NCBI GenBank assembly: GCA_028023455.1
Contig: JAQFVV010000556.1
Location: forward strand, 246,001 to 310,000
Direction: 5' to 3'
Source of the DNA: Epiperipatus broadwayi
Taxonomy: Eukaryota > Onychophora > Udeonychophora > Euonychophora > Peripatidae
DNA length: 64,000 nt
Both the position numbers and the translations under genes were made by a program. Of this stretch, positions 47,202-59,951 are shown piece after piece (position 1 is the first letter of the stretch; every line of letters begins with the position of its first letter). Below the pieces are notes generated by a model, which did no database searches, was not told the origin of the DNA, and worked only from the letters and a program-made list of their open reading frames with translations.

Positions 47202-49079
47202 AATCAGGGGATTCTTAGCACCCTCCGCCTTTGGCCACCAACCGCCGCCTTAGTTGGTGACTTTACAGCCTCCTGGAAATAAGGGCCATGCTTTATTTTT
47301 GTCTGTCATAATTGTATATATGTATTGGAAAAATATTTATCATTTACACATACATTCATTCTGCCTTATCAGGCACTGAGAAGAAAGACCATGGTGTTTC
47401 TTGATCTTAAACTCAGAGGTAAAAAGCCAATAAACTCACCACGCTGGATAATGCGTGTTGGTGAGCAGCCCATCCATGTTCGTATACTATATGAATAATC
47501 ACATAGTAATAACAGCTGCAACGACAAGAACGTATGGAGTGGACATTAGGAATTTGCCCTGCTCGGTTCCTTTAAGGCCTCCAAGAGGAATCAAAGGGTC
47601 TCCTTTCAGTTCAATTATATTAAGTGGCTGATATGTTTAAGAAGAAATCTGTTTAGATTTTGAGATTAATAATTATTTATTTAACTTCATGATCTTTGTA
47701 TGAATCCCATTAATTATAATTTTATTTTAAATTTAAAATGTTATATCTATAATGCAACTAAATTGGCATCAGATTGTATAAAAGATGCACTTCTTGGATG
47801 CATATCTTTAGAAATTACCATTTTAAATTAAATTAACATTAAATTAAATTTGCATTCCATTAACAATATAAGATAGGCATAGATTATTATTATTTTGTAT
47901 TTTATATATGCTCTCCTTATATAAGAAAATGATGTTAGTAATATGCTTAAAAATGATTTAATTGAATTTTATGTATATTTTTTTCTTGATGCAAGAATAA
48001 GTTAACAATTGTTATTATATATTATTTTTTTAAGTTTTTGAAGAATATTTCAATAAAGATAAAAACAATTTCATGGTCTAAAACTATATCAGAAAATTAT
48101 GATTTGAATTTGTACAATTATTTTTAAAAAAATAAAGGAATCAATATTTCTTTTTTTCTTTACTAATATAATTTATATGTACATAACTTGTTTTTATTAT
48201 GTATATTTTTTTAAAGGAAATTTTACATATAAAGATTATTTTTTAAATCTCCATGACTTTTTGCTATTTTCTTATTTGGCCACAATTAACTTTCATTTTG
48301 AATTATTGTGAATAATTTTCTATTTCTCTTTGCATTATCCTACCTAGAAAGAGGATAGTTAACAATTGATTGTAAGATAAGCAAACAACTTTGATCAATT
48401 GAGATAACAACAATTAGCCCACTTAAATGAAATACATATTTTAATATAGAAAACTTTTCTTTCTGAAATACTTCAAGATATGTAATATATATTTTTTATC
48501 TACTGTGTCCTCTCAAAAAATTTGATTATTAAATGTAGTATCTTCATAAAATAAAATAAAAAATCAATATATAAATTATTCTTTTGTTTCTGGCATTTTG
48601 CCTGGCATTAAAAATGATTCTCTGTAGTGCTTCATGATTCTCTAAAATCACACCGAGTTTATAATAATCAGTCATCTGTGACTGGAAGAAATCTATTTAA
48701 CAAAATCCTTGAAAATAGTTTTGTTATAATGGATAACAAATGATAGTTTATAATACTGATTGCAGTCTTGTCTATTTCTTATTTTTAAAAATTGCAGCAG
48801 AAGCAACTTTATGATCAGATGATACAACTTTATGAGTCTATATATTTCTAAAAAATTTCAATATTTTTTAATCTAACATATTAGCAATATATTTTACATC
48901 TTCTCCAGGTATCTCATTTAAGATTAGAAAGAAGGTTTTAACTTCAGATATCTTTGTCCAATCGTTAATGAATAAATGAAGTGGATATATTATTAAAAGT
49001 CTCTCAATTTTTGCATCATTATTCAAAAATGATCAAAATACTTATCCACTTCTTCAAAATATAGTTATCATATAAAAGA

Positions 49080-49412
49080 GTGTCATCATTGAATTTAATA
49101 AGACTACAGTATCATTTTTCAAGTCCATATTGTAACAGAATTACGTTTCGTCTCGTAATAAAGTTTCTAATTTTAAACTTTTACTCGACACAACTGTCAC
49201 GTCAAGCAAGAAGCAAACATAGACTCACTAAAAAGTCTATATTCCTGATCGAACACGGAGATTACAAATGTAATATTCCAGTATTATTTTTCCCAATTAG
49301 ACCTGCTCCTTGGCTGCTGGATACTTTACTCATAAGAATGATTCAAAGAAACAATCCAGCGCTTGAAATATTTATAAAATTTTCGAGATTTAATATTACT
49401 GTACTAGATTGA
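49080..49412 (+). CDS. Unrecognised 110-codon open frame
   Basis: The frame includes QLSRQARSKHRLTKKSIFL, HGDYKCNIPVLFFPIRPAPW and RNNPALEIFIKFSRFN. It is richer in R, P and C than random frames nearby. No family is recognised. A TGTAACAGAATTACG stretch at 49132 looks like an LTR start and CGTCTC near 49148 recurs inverted as GAGACG near 49500, so the patch may be part of an unidentified LTR or foldback element rather than a gene. Confidence 0.2.
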   Translation: MSSLNLIRLQYHFSSPYCNRITFRLVIKFLILNFYSTQLSRQARSKHRLTKKSIFLIEHGDYKCNIPVLFFPIRPAPWLLDTLLIRMIQRNNPALEIFIKFSRFNITVLD

Positions 49413-49839
49413 CGTGTACCTTTTACTAGAATTAATGTCTACTTAATATTTAATAAGCCTTACGGGTATATCATTCTAATTAGTATGATGGAGAAAGACG
49501 AGACGTAAAGAGCTATTCATTACTAAATACGGTTTAATACAATACACTAAAATACACATTAAAAATATAATATTTCAACATAAAATAAGAAATCATTAAA
49601 ATAATACAATTATATTTAATTTAACCATTCACACTAAATAATAATTGTTCTTAATTTATATGTAGGTATTCTAGAGCTTAGAGTCCTTTTCTCCACGTAT
49701 TATTCGTTATAGAAAACTACTAATTATTTGTTCACTAAGATTTACATTTTTTTTTTTTTTTTGCAATTACATTATAATTTCTTTTGGCCATTTTAAGAAA
49801 GTGTGTGCACGCGTGATATATTAAAAGTTTAATTACCTA

Positions 49840-50200
49840 GGTTTTCTGGACTTGGACGACTAAATGATTAACCATCATGTGGATTACTCCACTTCTTTTG
49901 GAGAGATGGTAGTTCTTGGGATCCGGCTCGGATTCCTTCATGCAGCTTACTTTTATCGTATTATTTGCGGCTTTAATGACAGGGGAGGTGAACCACCATG
50001 CAGGCGCTATTTCTGCTGTTACTTCATTGGGGAAATGACACTACACCCTACATAGGCGTGGATCAACTGCCGTCCGTTTGTAGCCCTTACCCCTGCATTC
50101 CTCGATGCTTCAAATTCTTGGTACGTTTGATTCATATATAAAAACAGTTCTCAAACTAATCTGTCTTTCAGCTCAGCAGACTCAAGAAGAACTAAACGTG
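49840..50200 (+). promoter_or_regulatory. Higher-GC patch with a TATA-like box
   Basis: Sequence from about 49860 to 50110 has clearly higher GC. TATATAAAA near 50137 is followed by TCAGCTCAGCAGACTC, an arrangement like an LTR or Pol II promoter. No matching second copy was seen in the window, so an LTR cannot be confirmed. Confidence 0.25.
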
Positions 50201-51851
50201 ACTCCTTTCCTTCACAACTTCTTACTGTCTTCTCCCAGAATCCTTTTTTTATCTTCTTTGATTGTTTCATTGGAATGTCATTAAATACATTTCACACCTT
50301 TATTTTACTTTCATAAAATACATAAATTTTCTTCTTGTTTTTTATTTCTTTTTTTTTTTTTATTTACTTTCATAATATTTCCATTTCTCTTTAATAAAAT
50401 AATTTTCTTATTTACACACTCTTTCTTTCCTTCACATAGCCATACATATATTTCATGCGTTCACATGTGTAGCTTGAAGAGACGATCTTTATCTTTTTTA
50501 TAAATCTATTTATTTTATTTATAACTACGATCGAATTTTATGATTGCTATTCCACAATCTTTAACCCCCTTTTTATTTACTTTTCTCTTTAAGACTTGAT
50601 CATCAACTTCGATGATCCTATTTTAATATTCCCTTAACTTTACTATTTTTAAATTTTTAAAACAAGTTGACTTTGGAAGATGAAAGATAAGAATCTTGTT
50701 CACTTACCTTCCTTGACTTTCTTTAATTACTATAATTGGTTTTTTTAATTGCATTCCTCAACTATCATTTTGATTTTTTTTTTTAATTAACACTATCTTA
50801 AAATAAATTTCTTTTCTTTCCTACGTTTATTATTCAATTTCTATGTATTAATTTACACAAAAAACTCACATTTAATATTATGCGATATATATATATGAAA
50901 TGTACACATGTGTGATCATCACATTATATTACTTTCAATGCTTCACAAAAAATCTAAAGAAATCATGATAAATGGCAGCCTGTATTTTCTTTGAAGTTTT
51001 AATTTACTAATTATTTTTAAGCATCTTGTTAGTTATTAATGTCTGTTTTTATTCTGTATTGGTTATGAAGCTTAACATTCAATTTATTATTTTTCTAAAG
51101 AAAATGCTACACATTTTCTTGTAATCAAATCATTAATAATGGCATCATTGTTAGAGAACCTATCATGATTTTTCTTTTTAATGAACCAATAAACAGCATA
51201 CTCCTTAAGAAACTCCATGACTCAGTAACATAATAATCCTAAAAATCCATATTAAGGACTTTAGTGTTTAGTTGTGGAAATTTAGCATGTATTGTAGATG
51301 CTTCTAAAAAACAAACACAGTTTCTTAAAATAAAAAACTTCATTGGAATAAGATATTAATATAACTATGAATTTATTTTTGGAGTATATAAGTCTGTGAT
51401 ATGGCTAATAATCTGCACTTGCAAACGCTCCTTAATATGAACTTCTCTTGTATTTTGATTTAAATGCAGCTATTGTTTTGACTGTGGATACATTCATATT
51501 CTTTTATAACAGTTTTTTCCCTTTAAAGCATTTGTGATAGTTAATCTGTGCGTTGTACAAAAATTCAATAACAGCTGACCATTTAAGTTTACAACACCAA
51601 TATCATTATTATCAACAACCCTTGGTTAAAGTTTACTGTTTATATTAAAAAGATAAAAATGATATTTTGATGTTATTGGTGTAATAGCAATATAAGTGTA
51701 CATATATTGCAACCAACCAGAAGTTCTGATTTGTAATGAATTTCTAAACATATGTGAATTTATAATATTTTAAACTGACCCTCAACTTAAAAATCAGATT
51801 TTTGATTGTTATAATAATATATATTACTGTAGTACACTTAACATTTATTAT

Positions 51852-51855
51852 ATAC
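51852..51855. repeat. Target-site duplication of the large LTR element (left)
   Basis: ATAC directly precedes the TGTAAC start of the left LTR and recurs at 56910-56913. Confidence 0.75.
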
Positions 51856-54025
51856 TGTAACAAGCACAAATGACGTTACATTATTTTTTTATTATTAAAC
51901 ATGTTCGCATTTAAAAATTTTCTTTAAGAATTAAAAATTGAAATTAAATATCATCTTAAACTCGTATATATAAATCGCACAGATAAAATAAAAAAAAATA
52001 TTAAAATAAAACTTTATTAAAAATAGAAAGGTATTTTAAAAACAAAAACCTAAAAAGATTTAGAGATAAAAATATATCTTTAATCTTGGAAAACACATTA
52101 ATTAATCAGAAATGGAAATGATTGTTTTAATTAGTTAAATGTAAACTAGCCTTGGGCATTTAAATGTAAAAGCATCGGTCAGATAGGAAAACAATAGAAA
52201 CTAATAGCCAATGAAGAGAAAAGCAATGGAATCGGACCTCAGCGAAAAGACCATCTCATCGATGATGCAATGTAAATTCAATCCTTCAAATTAATATAAA
52301 AAGACAAGTTTTGAAATTATAGAGGATGATAGATTATTTACAATGTGACAGATATGTGTTAGTGCGGAAGGGAAGGAGAAGGGATGGAAAAGACGCACTC
52401 TTCAATCCCTTCAGTTTTGCTAAGAAAGAAAGAGGAATGAACTATCGTTTTTCTACATTGAGGACCAGTAAAAGCAAAAAACCTCCGGATGGATAAATAA
52501 ATCGGCCAACAGAATACCAATCTTAGGACGGCGTGGGAATTCACATTCATGGCAAGCAACGGATAAAGATGAACTGTTTTAAACTGTAAGAACTTTATAA
52601 ATAATGAACATTAAATTAAAACTTTCCAGATTTAAATGATTGCAATATTATCCTATCTGACCAACTTAATTTATTAATAATGTTATTTGATGTATTTCTT
52701 TTTTCTATATATATTTAAAATCATTTCCATTTATTTATTTATTTTTTGTTCTTTAAGTTTTATCATGATTTTTGTTTTTCGTTAAATAATTATATAAATG
52801 TTAAACTTAAGTCGGGCATGAATGGCTGTATAGATTTGTAAAGTTATATTAGGGGAGGGTAATCTTAGGTTATTTGTGTCGTTGTTAGATTGGGTCAATG
52901 GATTGGATATATTGATGTAGTTAGTAGATGTAGTCGGAGATTCGCTACTGGCAGAATCGTTTATATATACGCCGCACTCACCCATTTGCCTATGGAAGGA
53001 ATTATAAGATGGAGAACGCAGTTCCTTTCTATGGAGTTTTTTTATTGTTCTTCTCGTTAGATAGATGTAATATTCCTATCTGATGAGAGTCAATGTTTTC
53101 TCTTAATCTTTTTGGTGCTGCCGTATTCCGTATTACATTGAATACATCGATATATCAGATGAATTGACGCCAGTTTTGGCTGCGAACCTTTAGCCTAAGG
53201 TTAAATAGGGATAGAATGTTTTATTTTCAAATGCAAATCTATGTAGTCTATTCATACTCGACATTAAATAAAAATGCATTAAATTTAAGTTGTTTATAGA
53301 TGCTTGCATGGATTGGTTATCGGTTAAGTATGTTTTGGGTTTTCATATTTGATCAAAATATATAGACATTCGATAAATGATGATACCTTACAGTGAGTAT
53401 CTAAAATGTATTTATTCGGATGTCTTTTAAGTTATTGGTGACAATGCAAGTATCTTATGGTGAATACTATTGGATTACTTATAAATTTCCCTCTGCAATT
53501 GTCGGTATCAATGATTTTATATTTTGATTGTTTATGTTGATTTTGAAATGTTTTTGACCATTGTAATCTATGTAACCAATCTATACGCAACTTATTAAAA
53601 CAAGCTTTTATAATCCCATCTGTGCGAACTTAATTAAAATGTAAACTTATAATATAATAGAAATTAAAATGTAATTTAAAATCTAAAGTAAAGTTAAAAA
53701 TAATGTTAAATGTTAAAATGTAAACTGATACTAAAACAATTTTCAATCTTATATATATGTGCATAAATAAATGTTGTGTGCTAATTACTGGCAGTGGCTT
53801 ATTTTATTCTTTTTTTATATACTCTTATATTATATTATTTAATCTCTGCTATTCCACTGAGCTAGTGACATGGGCTAATGACCGGAACCAAAATATTTAA
53901 AAAAAAAAAAAAATTTTTTTTGACTTACGTATCTGCCTACTCTATAAATTTTTCTAGGTTCAAATGCCTAGATGGCGCCCTGTAGTGCACATCACGGTAA
54001 GCTGGCAATTCTCTGGATCATTACA
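51856..54025 (+). repeat. Left (5') LTR of the large LTR element
   Basis: 2170 bp, nearly colinear with 54745-56909. The short frames it shares with its partner (52359-52559 and 52782-52985, minus) are kept only because the DNA is similar. Confidence 0.88.
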
Positions 54026-54744
54026 ACTGGCGCCTCCCAACTTGGGCCGATGTTTAATAAACCACGTATACCCTGAACAAATTCTTCTCAAAATGAAACA
54101 TTTTTATCTGTTTACATGAAGTCGTATACTTTAAATCTTATAAAAGCTCTGCCAGTAAAAGAAATATCACATATATTAAACACAAGAAAGTATAAATAAT
54201 TTTAAACTGTATTTCATTAAAAAGAAAGTCAAAAGGTTGCGATTGATAAGTTTTTTTTTTGTTAATATAAATTATGCTGTAATGTGTATAGGAGCGCACA
54301 GCCACGCAAGTTTATGATGGTAAATGTGGTACCTTACGGAGAGTACCGTTGGGAATTTACTTCAGTGTAATCCTATTTAAGCATTTTAATCAGTCATAAA
54401 TAAGTTTGTGGTATTTATAAGTGTGCTGCAAATATACACGTATAAACCCATTATCTTTCAAAACGTATTTACTTCAATGCAACCTTCCTAAATAATTTAA
54501 ATAATTTGCTTATCATGCCATGGGTATAAATAAAATATAGATAAAATAGAATTCTCGGGGGGAGGAGGTGTAAACGTAAATGGTCCTTAGGAAAACGATA
54601 GTAAACATTTTTTTTTTTTGTATATAGTCTTTTTGTAAATTACTAACCGGATGTTTTGTAAATGTTTTCGTTAATCATGTACCGTAATTACTAACCCTAA
54701 GTAAAAATTTTTTTGATCATTTTTTTTAAGCAACTTTACTGATA
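54026..54744 (+). other. Internal region of the large LTR element
   Basis: 719 bp with no coding frame. A purine run GGGGGGAGGAGG at about 54557 is the best polypurine-tract candidate, but it lies ~180 bp before the right LTR instead of next to it. Confidence 0.6.
54028..54045 (+). other. Primer-binding site of the large LTR element
   Basis: TGGCGCCTCCCAACTTGG starts two bases after the left LTR. TGGCGCC complements the GGCGCCA 3' end of lysine tRNAs, and CCAAC...TGG resembles the rest of such sites with a small insertion. tRNA-Lys is the likely primer. Confidence 0.65.
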
Positions 54745-56909
54745 TGTAACGAGCACAGATGACGTTACATTGTTTTTTTATTATTAAACATATTCGCATT
54801 TAAAAATTTTCTTTAAGAATTAAAAATTGAAATTAAATATCATCTTAAACTTGTATATATAAATCGCACAGATAAAAAAAAAATTATTAAAATAAAACTT
54901 TATTAAAAATAGAAAGGTATTTTAAAAACAAAACCCTAAAAAGATTTAGAGATAAAAATATATCTTTAATCTTGGAAAACACATTAATTAATCAGAAATG
55001 GAAATGATTGTTTTAATTAGTTAAATATAAACTAGCCTTGGGCATTTAAATGTAAAAGCATCGGTCAGATAGGAAAACAATAGAAACTAATAGCCAATGA
55101 AGAGGAAAGCAATGGAATCGGACCTCAGCGAAAAGACCATCTCATCGATGACGCAATGTAAATTCAATCCTTCAAATTAATATAAAAAGACACGTTTGGA
55201 AATTATAGAGGATGATAGATTATTTACGATGTAACAGATGTTAGTGCGGAAGTGAAGGAGAAGGGATGGAAAAGACGCACTCTTCAATCCCTTCAGTTTT
55301 GCTAAGAAAGAAAGAGGAATGAACTATCGTTTTTCTACATTGAGGACCAGTAAAAGCAAAAAACCTCCGGATGGATAAATAAATCAGCCAACAGAATACC
55401 AATCTTAGGATGGCATGGGAATTCATGTTCATGGCAAGCAACAGATAAAGATGAACTGTTTTAAACCGTAAGAGCTTTATAAATAATGAACATTAAATTA
55501 AAACTTTCCAGATTTAAATGATTGCAATATTATCCTATCTGACCAACTTAATTTATTAATAACGTTATTTGATGTATTTCTTTTTTATATATATATTTAA
55601 AATCATTTCCATTTATTTATTTATTTTTTGTTCTTTAAGTTTTATCATGATTTTTGTTTTTCGTTAAATTAATTATATAAATGTTAAACTTAAGTTGGGT
55701 GTGAATGGCTGTATAGATTTGTAAAGTTATATTAGAGGAGGGTAATCTTAGGTTATTTGTGTCGTTGTTAGTTTGGATCAATGGATTAAATATATTGATG
55801 TAGTTAGTAGATGTAGTCGGAGATTCGCTACTGGCGGAATCGTTTATATATATGCCGCATTCACCCATTTGCCTATGGAAGGAATTATAAGACGGAGAAC
55901 GCAGTTCCTTTCTATGGAGTTTTTTTTATTGTTGTTCTCGTTAGATAGATGTAATATTTCTATTTGATGAGAGTCAATGTTTCTCTTAATCTTTTTGGTG
56001 CTGCCGTATTCCGTAGTACATTGAATACATCGATATATCAGATGAATTGACGTCAGTTTTGGCTGCGAACTTTTAGCCTAAGGTTAAATAGGGATAGTAT
56101 GTTTTATTTTCAAATGCAAATCTATGTAGTCTATTCATATTTGACACTAAATAAAAATGCATTAAATTTAAGTTGTTTATAGACACTTGCATGGATTGGT
56201 TATCGGTTAAGTATGTTTTGGGTTTTCATATTTGATCAAAATATATAGACATTCGATAAATAATGATACCTTACGGTGAGTATCTAAAATGTATTTATTC
56301 GGATGTCCTTTAAGTTATTGGTGACAAGGCAAGTATCTTATGGTGAATACTATTGGGTTACTTATAAATTTCTCTCTGCAATTGTCGGTATCAATGATTT
56401 TATATTTTGATCATTTATGTTGATTTTGAAATGTTTTTGACCGTTGTAATCTATGTAACCGATCTATACGCAACATATTAAAACAAGCTTTTATAATCCC
56501 ATCTGTGCGAACTTAATTAAAATGTAAACTTATAATATAATAGAAATTAAAATGTAATTTAAAATCTAAAGTAAAGTTAAAAATAATGTTAAATGTTAAA
56601 ATGTAAACTGATACTAAAACAATTTTCAATCTTATATATATGTGCATAAATAAATGTTGTGTGGTAATTACTGGCAGTGGCTTATTTTATTCTTTTTTTA
56701 TATACTCTTAGATTATATTATTTAATCTCTGCTATTCCACTGAGCTAGTGACATGGGCTAACGACCGAAACCAAAATATTTAAAAAAAAAAAAAAAATTT
56801 TTTTTGACTTACGTATCTGCCTACTCTATAAATTTTTCTAGGTTCAAATGCCTAGATGGCGCCCTGTAGTGCAGATCATGGTAAGCTGGCAATTCTCCGG
56901 ATCGTTACA
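54745..56909 (+). repeat. Right (3') LTR of the large LTR element
   Basis: 2165 bp copy of 51856-54025, ending CCGGATCGTTACA, followed by ATAC. Confidence 0.88.
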
Positions 56910-57235
56910 ATACATACATTCTAATAGCTGATATATTTTCCTGTTTATTTGCGGAAATGAGAAAGAAATTGTTTTGTCCTATATAATATAGATTTGATAT
57001 CATAATTATGATTGAAAAAAATATTATATTAATGTACACTTTAAAATAAATCATAGTCTATCATCCTAGAAGGCTTATCAGGTGTTTTCAATCTAAACAT
57101 CACATGATCACCATTTGTTATGCTTACACAACCTGTTTACATGGAGGTTAAACTCTCCATACACTAGCACCATCAATGCAAGTCAGAGTAATTAATGAAT
57201 GCAAGAAGGTTTGTGCATAAAATCCCTATTTAGTA

Positions 57236-57277
57236 TCCCCAGACTAGTTTCAGGCTTGTGACTTTCATCAGTGAGAA
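57236..57277 (-). ncRNA. Hammerhead motif in the left arm of R2 copy 3
   Basis: The 42-nt layout is kept, with both cores (CTGATGA, GAAA), CTAGTC and TGGGGA intact. Stem I partner is TTCTCA. Stem II has decayed to AAGT against GCCT, so folding would be weak. Confidence 0.72.
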
Positions 57278-57759
57278 GCTTGGATTTGAGAGCACTGCAC
57301 CTAGATTTTTGGATCTAATGCAACTTTCCAGCAGCCACCTTTTACCTTATTAGCTAACTATAAAGCATTGAGTGTAAAATGAAAACACAATAATGTTTTC
57401 AATTCAAGCTTATTAGCTTGTATAGTTTTATACATCTGTATTCTGTTCAGTATCCATACTTTTTGGTGTCTTTGGTTCTTTAATAACATACAGTTACCAT
57501 ATTCTTATTGGGCAGGATTGGTTTTAAACCACTAAACATCACATAATCACCATTTCTTATGCTTACACAAGCTGTTTACACAGATGCTAAACTTTCCATA
57601 CAGTAGCACCACCAGTGCAAGCCATAGCTTGAATTGAAAACATTATTGTGCTTTCATTTTGCACTCAAAGCTTTATAGTTAGCTAATAAGGTAAAGGATG
57701 GACACTGGAGGGTTGCATTAGATTCTAATATCTAAGTGCAGTGCTTTAAGATCCAAAGT

Positions 57760-57801
57760 TCCTCATTGATGAAAAGCATAAGTTAGAAACTAGTCTGGGG
57801 A
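57760..57801 (+). ncRNA. Hammerhead motif in the right arm of R2 copy 3
   Basis: Stem I (TCCTCA, TGGGGA), GAAA and CTAGTC are intact. The first core reads TTGATGA, a change at an essential cytosine, and stem II is poor. It is probably inactive. Confidence 0.7.
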
Positions 57802-58075
57802 TATTGGATGAGTAGGCACTAGATAGAAATTTTATTCACAAACCTTCTTGCATCCATTGATTACTCTGACTTGCACTGGTGGCACTAATGTATGGAGAGT
57901 TTAGTTAGCCTCTGTGTATTTCCAATCTCTGGTTTATAGGATGAAAATGGTTTCATTAAAAGAACATTTGTGTGTAATGGGAAAGAAATGATCAGATCTT
58001 TTAGCTGGAAATTGGCTTATGATATTATAGCTTCAGATTGTCTTAGGATCATGTGTAAATCAGAATTTCTGATTT

Positions 58076-58285
58076 ATTTCAATAATATATAAGAATTATT
58101 GTATGTTACACATGTGTATTTAAAATTTGTTTGAAGTTAAGTGTTATAAATATATATGTGATATAGTATTTTTATTTCAATAATATATAAGAATTATTGT
58201 ATGTTACACATGCATACACACACATATGTATTTAAAATTTGTTTGAAGTTAGGTGTTATAAAAATATATATGTGATATATTATTT
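58076..58285. repeat. 98-bp-offset tandem duplication
   Basis: ATTTCAATAATATATAAGAA begins at 58076 and again at 58174. Both copies continue through TTTAAAATTTGTTTGAAGTTA and a TATATATGTGATAT end. The second has an extra CA-rich insert. No coding role is apparent. Confidence 0.9.
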
Positions 58286-59951
58286 TATCACAAAATTATT
58301 TTAAGCCAACCTATTGCTACATTAGAAATCAATGATAATATGCTAACATTTGTAAGTATATACTATATTGACTATGAATAGAATAGAGGGTAATTCTATC
58401 AGATATAGCAATAAATTGGTTTAAGAACTTTATGCAATGTTTTCTGCAATTTATGTTATTTATTACTACTGAGTAATTGGGATTAAGTTCATAACATTAT
58501 TGAATTTTCTGACTATGTTGTCAAAGTATAGAGGGGATATAGATGTTACTACAATCTATAAAGCAATTATGATAAGATGAAGGCAAATGAGCTATATCAA
58601 TAAAAGTTTGTTAGTGCTTTTCATTCTCTAAAACCTTTCTTTTAATATGTTATAATTAGAGTGAGTTTGTGAATAACATATGGTTGTTGTTAAAGAATTA
58701 CTTAAATCTAAATAAAAATTTAAAAATAACAATAATATGCAATTTTATATCTAAAAGCAATCAATTTTATATCTAAAAGCAATCAATTTTATGTCTAATT
58801 TGTATAACAAGCATCATTCATAAAAACAATAGTTTTTGCATACAGTAAGATTAAGCTGATCATATTTTCACAGAGCCTAATTGGGACACTTGACCAAAAA
58901 AACCAACTTTATTGCAGATTACTGTATATTTCAGAATGAAATAAAAAAAATCACAAAATATATAATCCCATTTACCTTACTAACAATATACTTATTTCAT
59001 AATATAAACAAAAGCAAAAGAGAATTGTTTGTATTTATATATTGTCTATTAAAATGAACCCTGTGCTGTTTTGCATAGTTGGTAGAGGTTTCAACGTAGG
59101 ATCTGTAGGTCTCAAGATTGATTCTGACTTTTGCAGGTCTGGCATTCAAATTATGCACTCTAACTTCTTATGAACTCATCATATGTCTTTTTTTTTTATT
59201 AAAACAAAATCACAAATTGAAATCACGTATTATTAACATTCCAAATTAATGGGGACCCACTTCCATGTGGGAAAAAATACTGATTAATCAATCAAAAAAT
59301 TAATTATAAAATATTATATTATAAAAAATAAAAATTAAATATTAAGTTAAAATTAAAGTTAAAAATAAAAGTAAAAATGAGGGGTTAAGAAAACTGGGAC
59401 AATTAACTGTCCTGAAAAATATGTCTGGACACCGAGACAGATCTGGGCAAACTGGAATTTATGGTGACTCAGAATAAGATCCTAGATTATGTAAATCTTG
59501 GTTACATTAATTTACAGCTATGTAAAAAAAGTTAAGCAGAATGATCAAATGCATCCTCACCAAGAGCAATTGATTGATTTTTTCAGCTTCTTCTTAAGTA
59601 ATTGTTTTATGTGGTTTCTATTGATTATGGATAATGAAAAGTATACCAATTGGAAAAATAACTTCTATCTATAAGGAAATCTTTCTTTAAAGCTTGCTAT
59701 ATTTTGTTTAAAATATATTAGGCTTTAGTATCTAAACTAGAGAGCTATAAGTTATAAAGCTCAGTTTTACTTCAGAGAAAAAACAATAATGAAATGTAAA
59801 TACATATCTAGTTTAAAAAGCAATAAAAATAATAATTAATAATAATTAATGGAAATGTCAATATAAATAGATATGTAAGTTTTTAAAAAATTAATGAAAA
59901 ATAAATTTTGTAAAATGAAGGAAATTTTATTTTGATAATTTGATAATAATG
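58286..59951. other. AT-rich non-coding DNA
   Basis: No gene is visible. ATCTAAAAGCAATCAATTTT is repeated in tandem near 58750-58790. Confidence 0.5.

Larger units (their letters stand above)
44326..47600 (-). mobile_element. RTE-type (BovB-like) LINE, nearly full length
   Basis: A ~3.3 kb element carries an apurinic endonuclease followed by reverse transcriptase on the minus strand. It ends in a short (GAT)n tail at 44328-44345, the usual RTE 3' end in place of poly(A). The 5' border (~47585-47600) is set by where similarity to the old copy at 24720-25165 fades. Only a few lesions break it: a 1-nt frameshift near 46150, one in-frame TGA at 45178-45180 and a 25-bp tandem duplication at 44606-44655. 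It is the best reference for the other RTE fragments here. Confidence 0.92.
47601..51851. other. Mostly AT-rich non-coding DNA
   Basis: There is no supportable gene over ~4.2 kb. Two patches differ in composition: 49080-49510 and 49840-50170, described separately. The part after 50170 is T/C-rich with many TTTC runs. Confidence 0.45.
51856..56909 (+). mobile_element. Non-coding LTR retrotransposon with giant LTRs (LARD/TRIM-like)
   Basis: Direct repeats of 2170 and 2165 bp flank only 719 bp. The repeats start TGTAAC and end ATTACA or GTTACA (inverted borders), are flanked by ATAC on both sides, and the left one is followed after two bases by TGGCGCC, a primer-binding-site start. No gag, pol or other protein frame is present. 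These features fit a non-autonomous LTR element moved by proteins of another element. The LTRs differ by scattered substitutions and small indels, so the insertion has some age. A plain tandem duplication would not predict the TG...CA borders, primer site and target duplication together. Confidence 0.85.
57086..57905. repeat. R2 ribozyme repeat, copy 3: head-to-head inverted pair
   Basis: It has the same plan as copy 1. Left-arm monomer period is 439 bp (CCATACACTAGCACCA at 57157, CCATACAGTAGCACCA at 57596). The right arm is inverted and starts near 57625 (GAATTGAAAACATTATTGTG), then runs to TGTATGGAGAGTTTAG near 57904. Each arm holds one hammerhead motif facing outward. The copy is more diverged than copy 1. 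Confidence 0.85.

Noticed and set aside
52359-52559. 66-codon minus-strand frame found in both large LTRs
   Set aside because: Similarity is explained by LTR identity; the sequence has no motif and the frame is short. I do not treat it as a gene.
52782-52985. Second frame shared by the two LTRs (also 55635-55868)
   Set aside because: Same reason; its length and end differ between copies.
53078-53105. CTGATGAGAGTC inside the large LTRs
   Set aside because: It has a hammerhead-like first core but no stem II partner and no GAAA.
51856-56909. The two 2.17 kb repeats as a simple segmental tandem duplication
   Set aside because: TG...CA inverted borders, a primer-binding site at the expected place and a 4-bp target duplication favour an LTR element.
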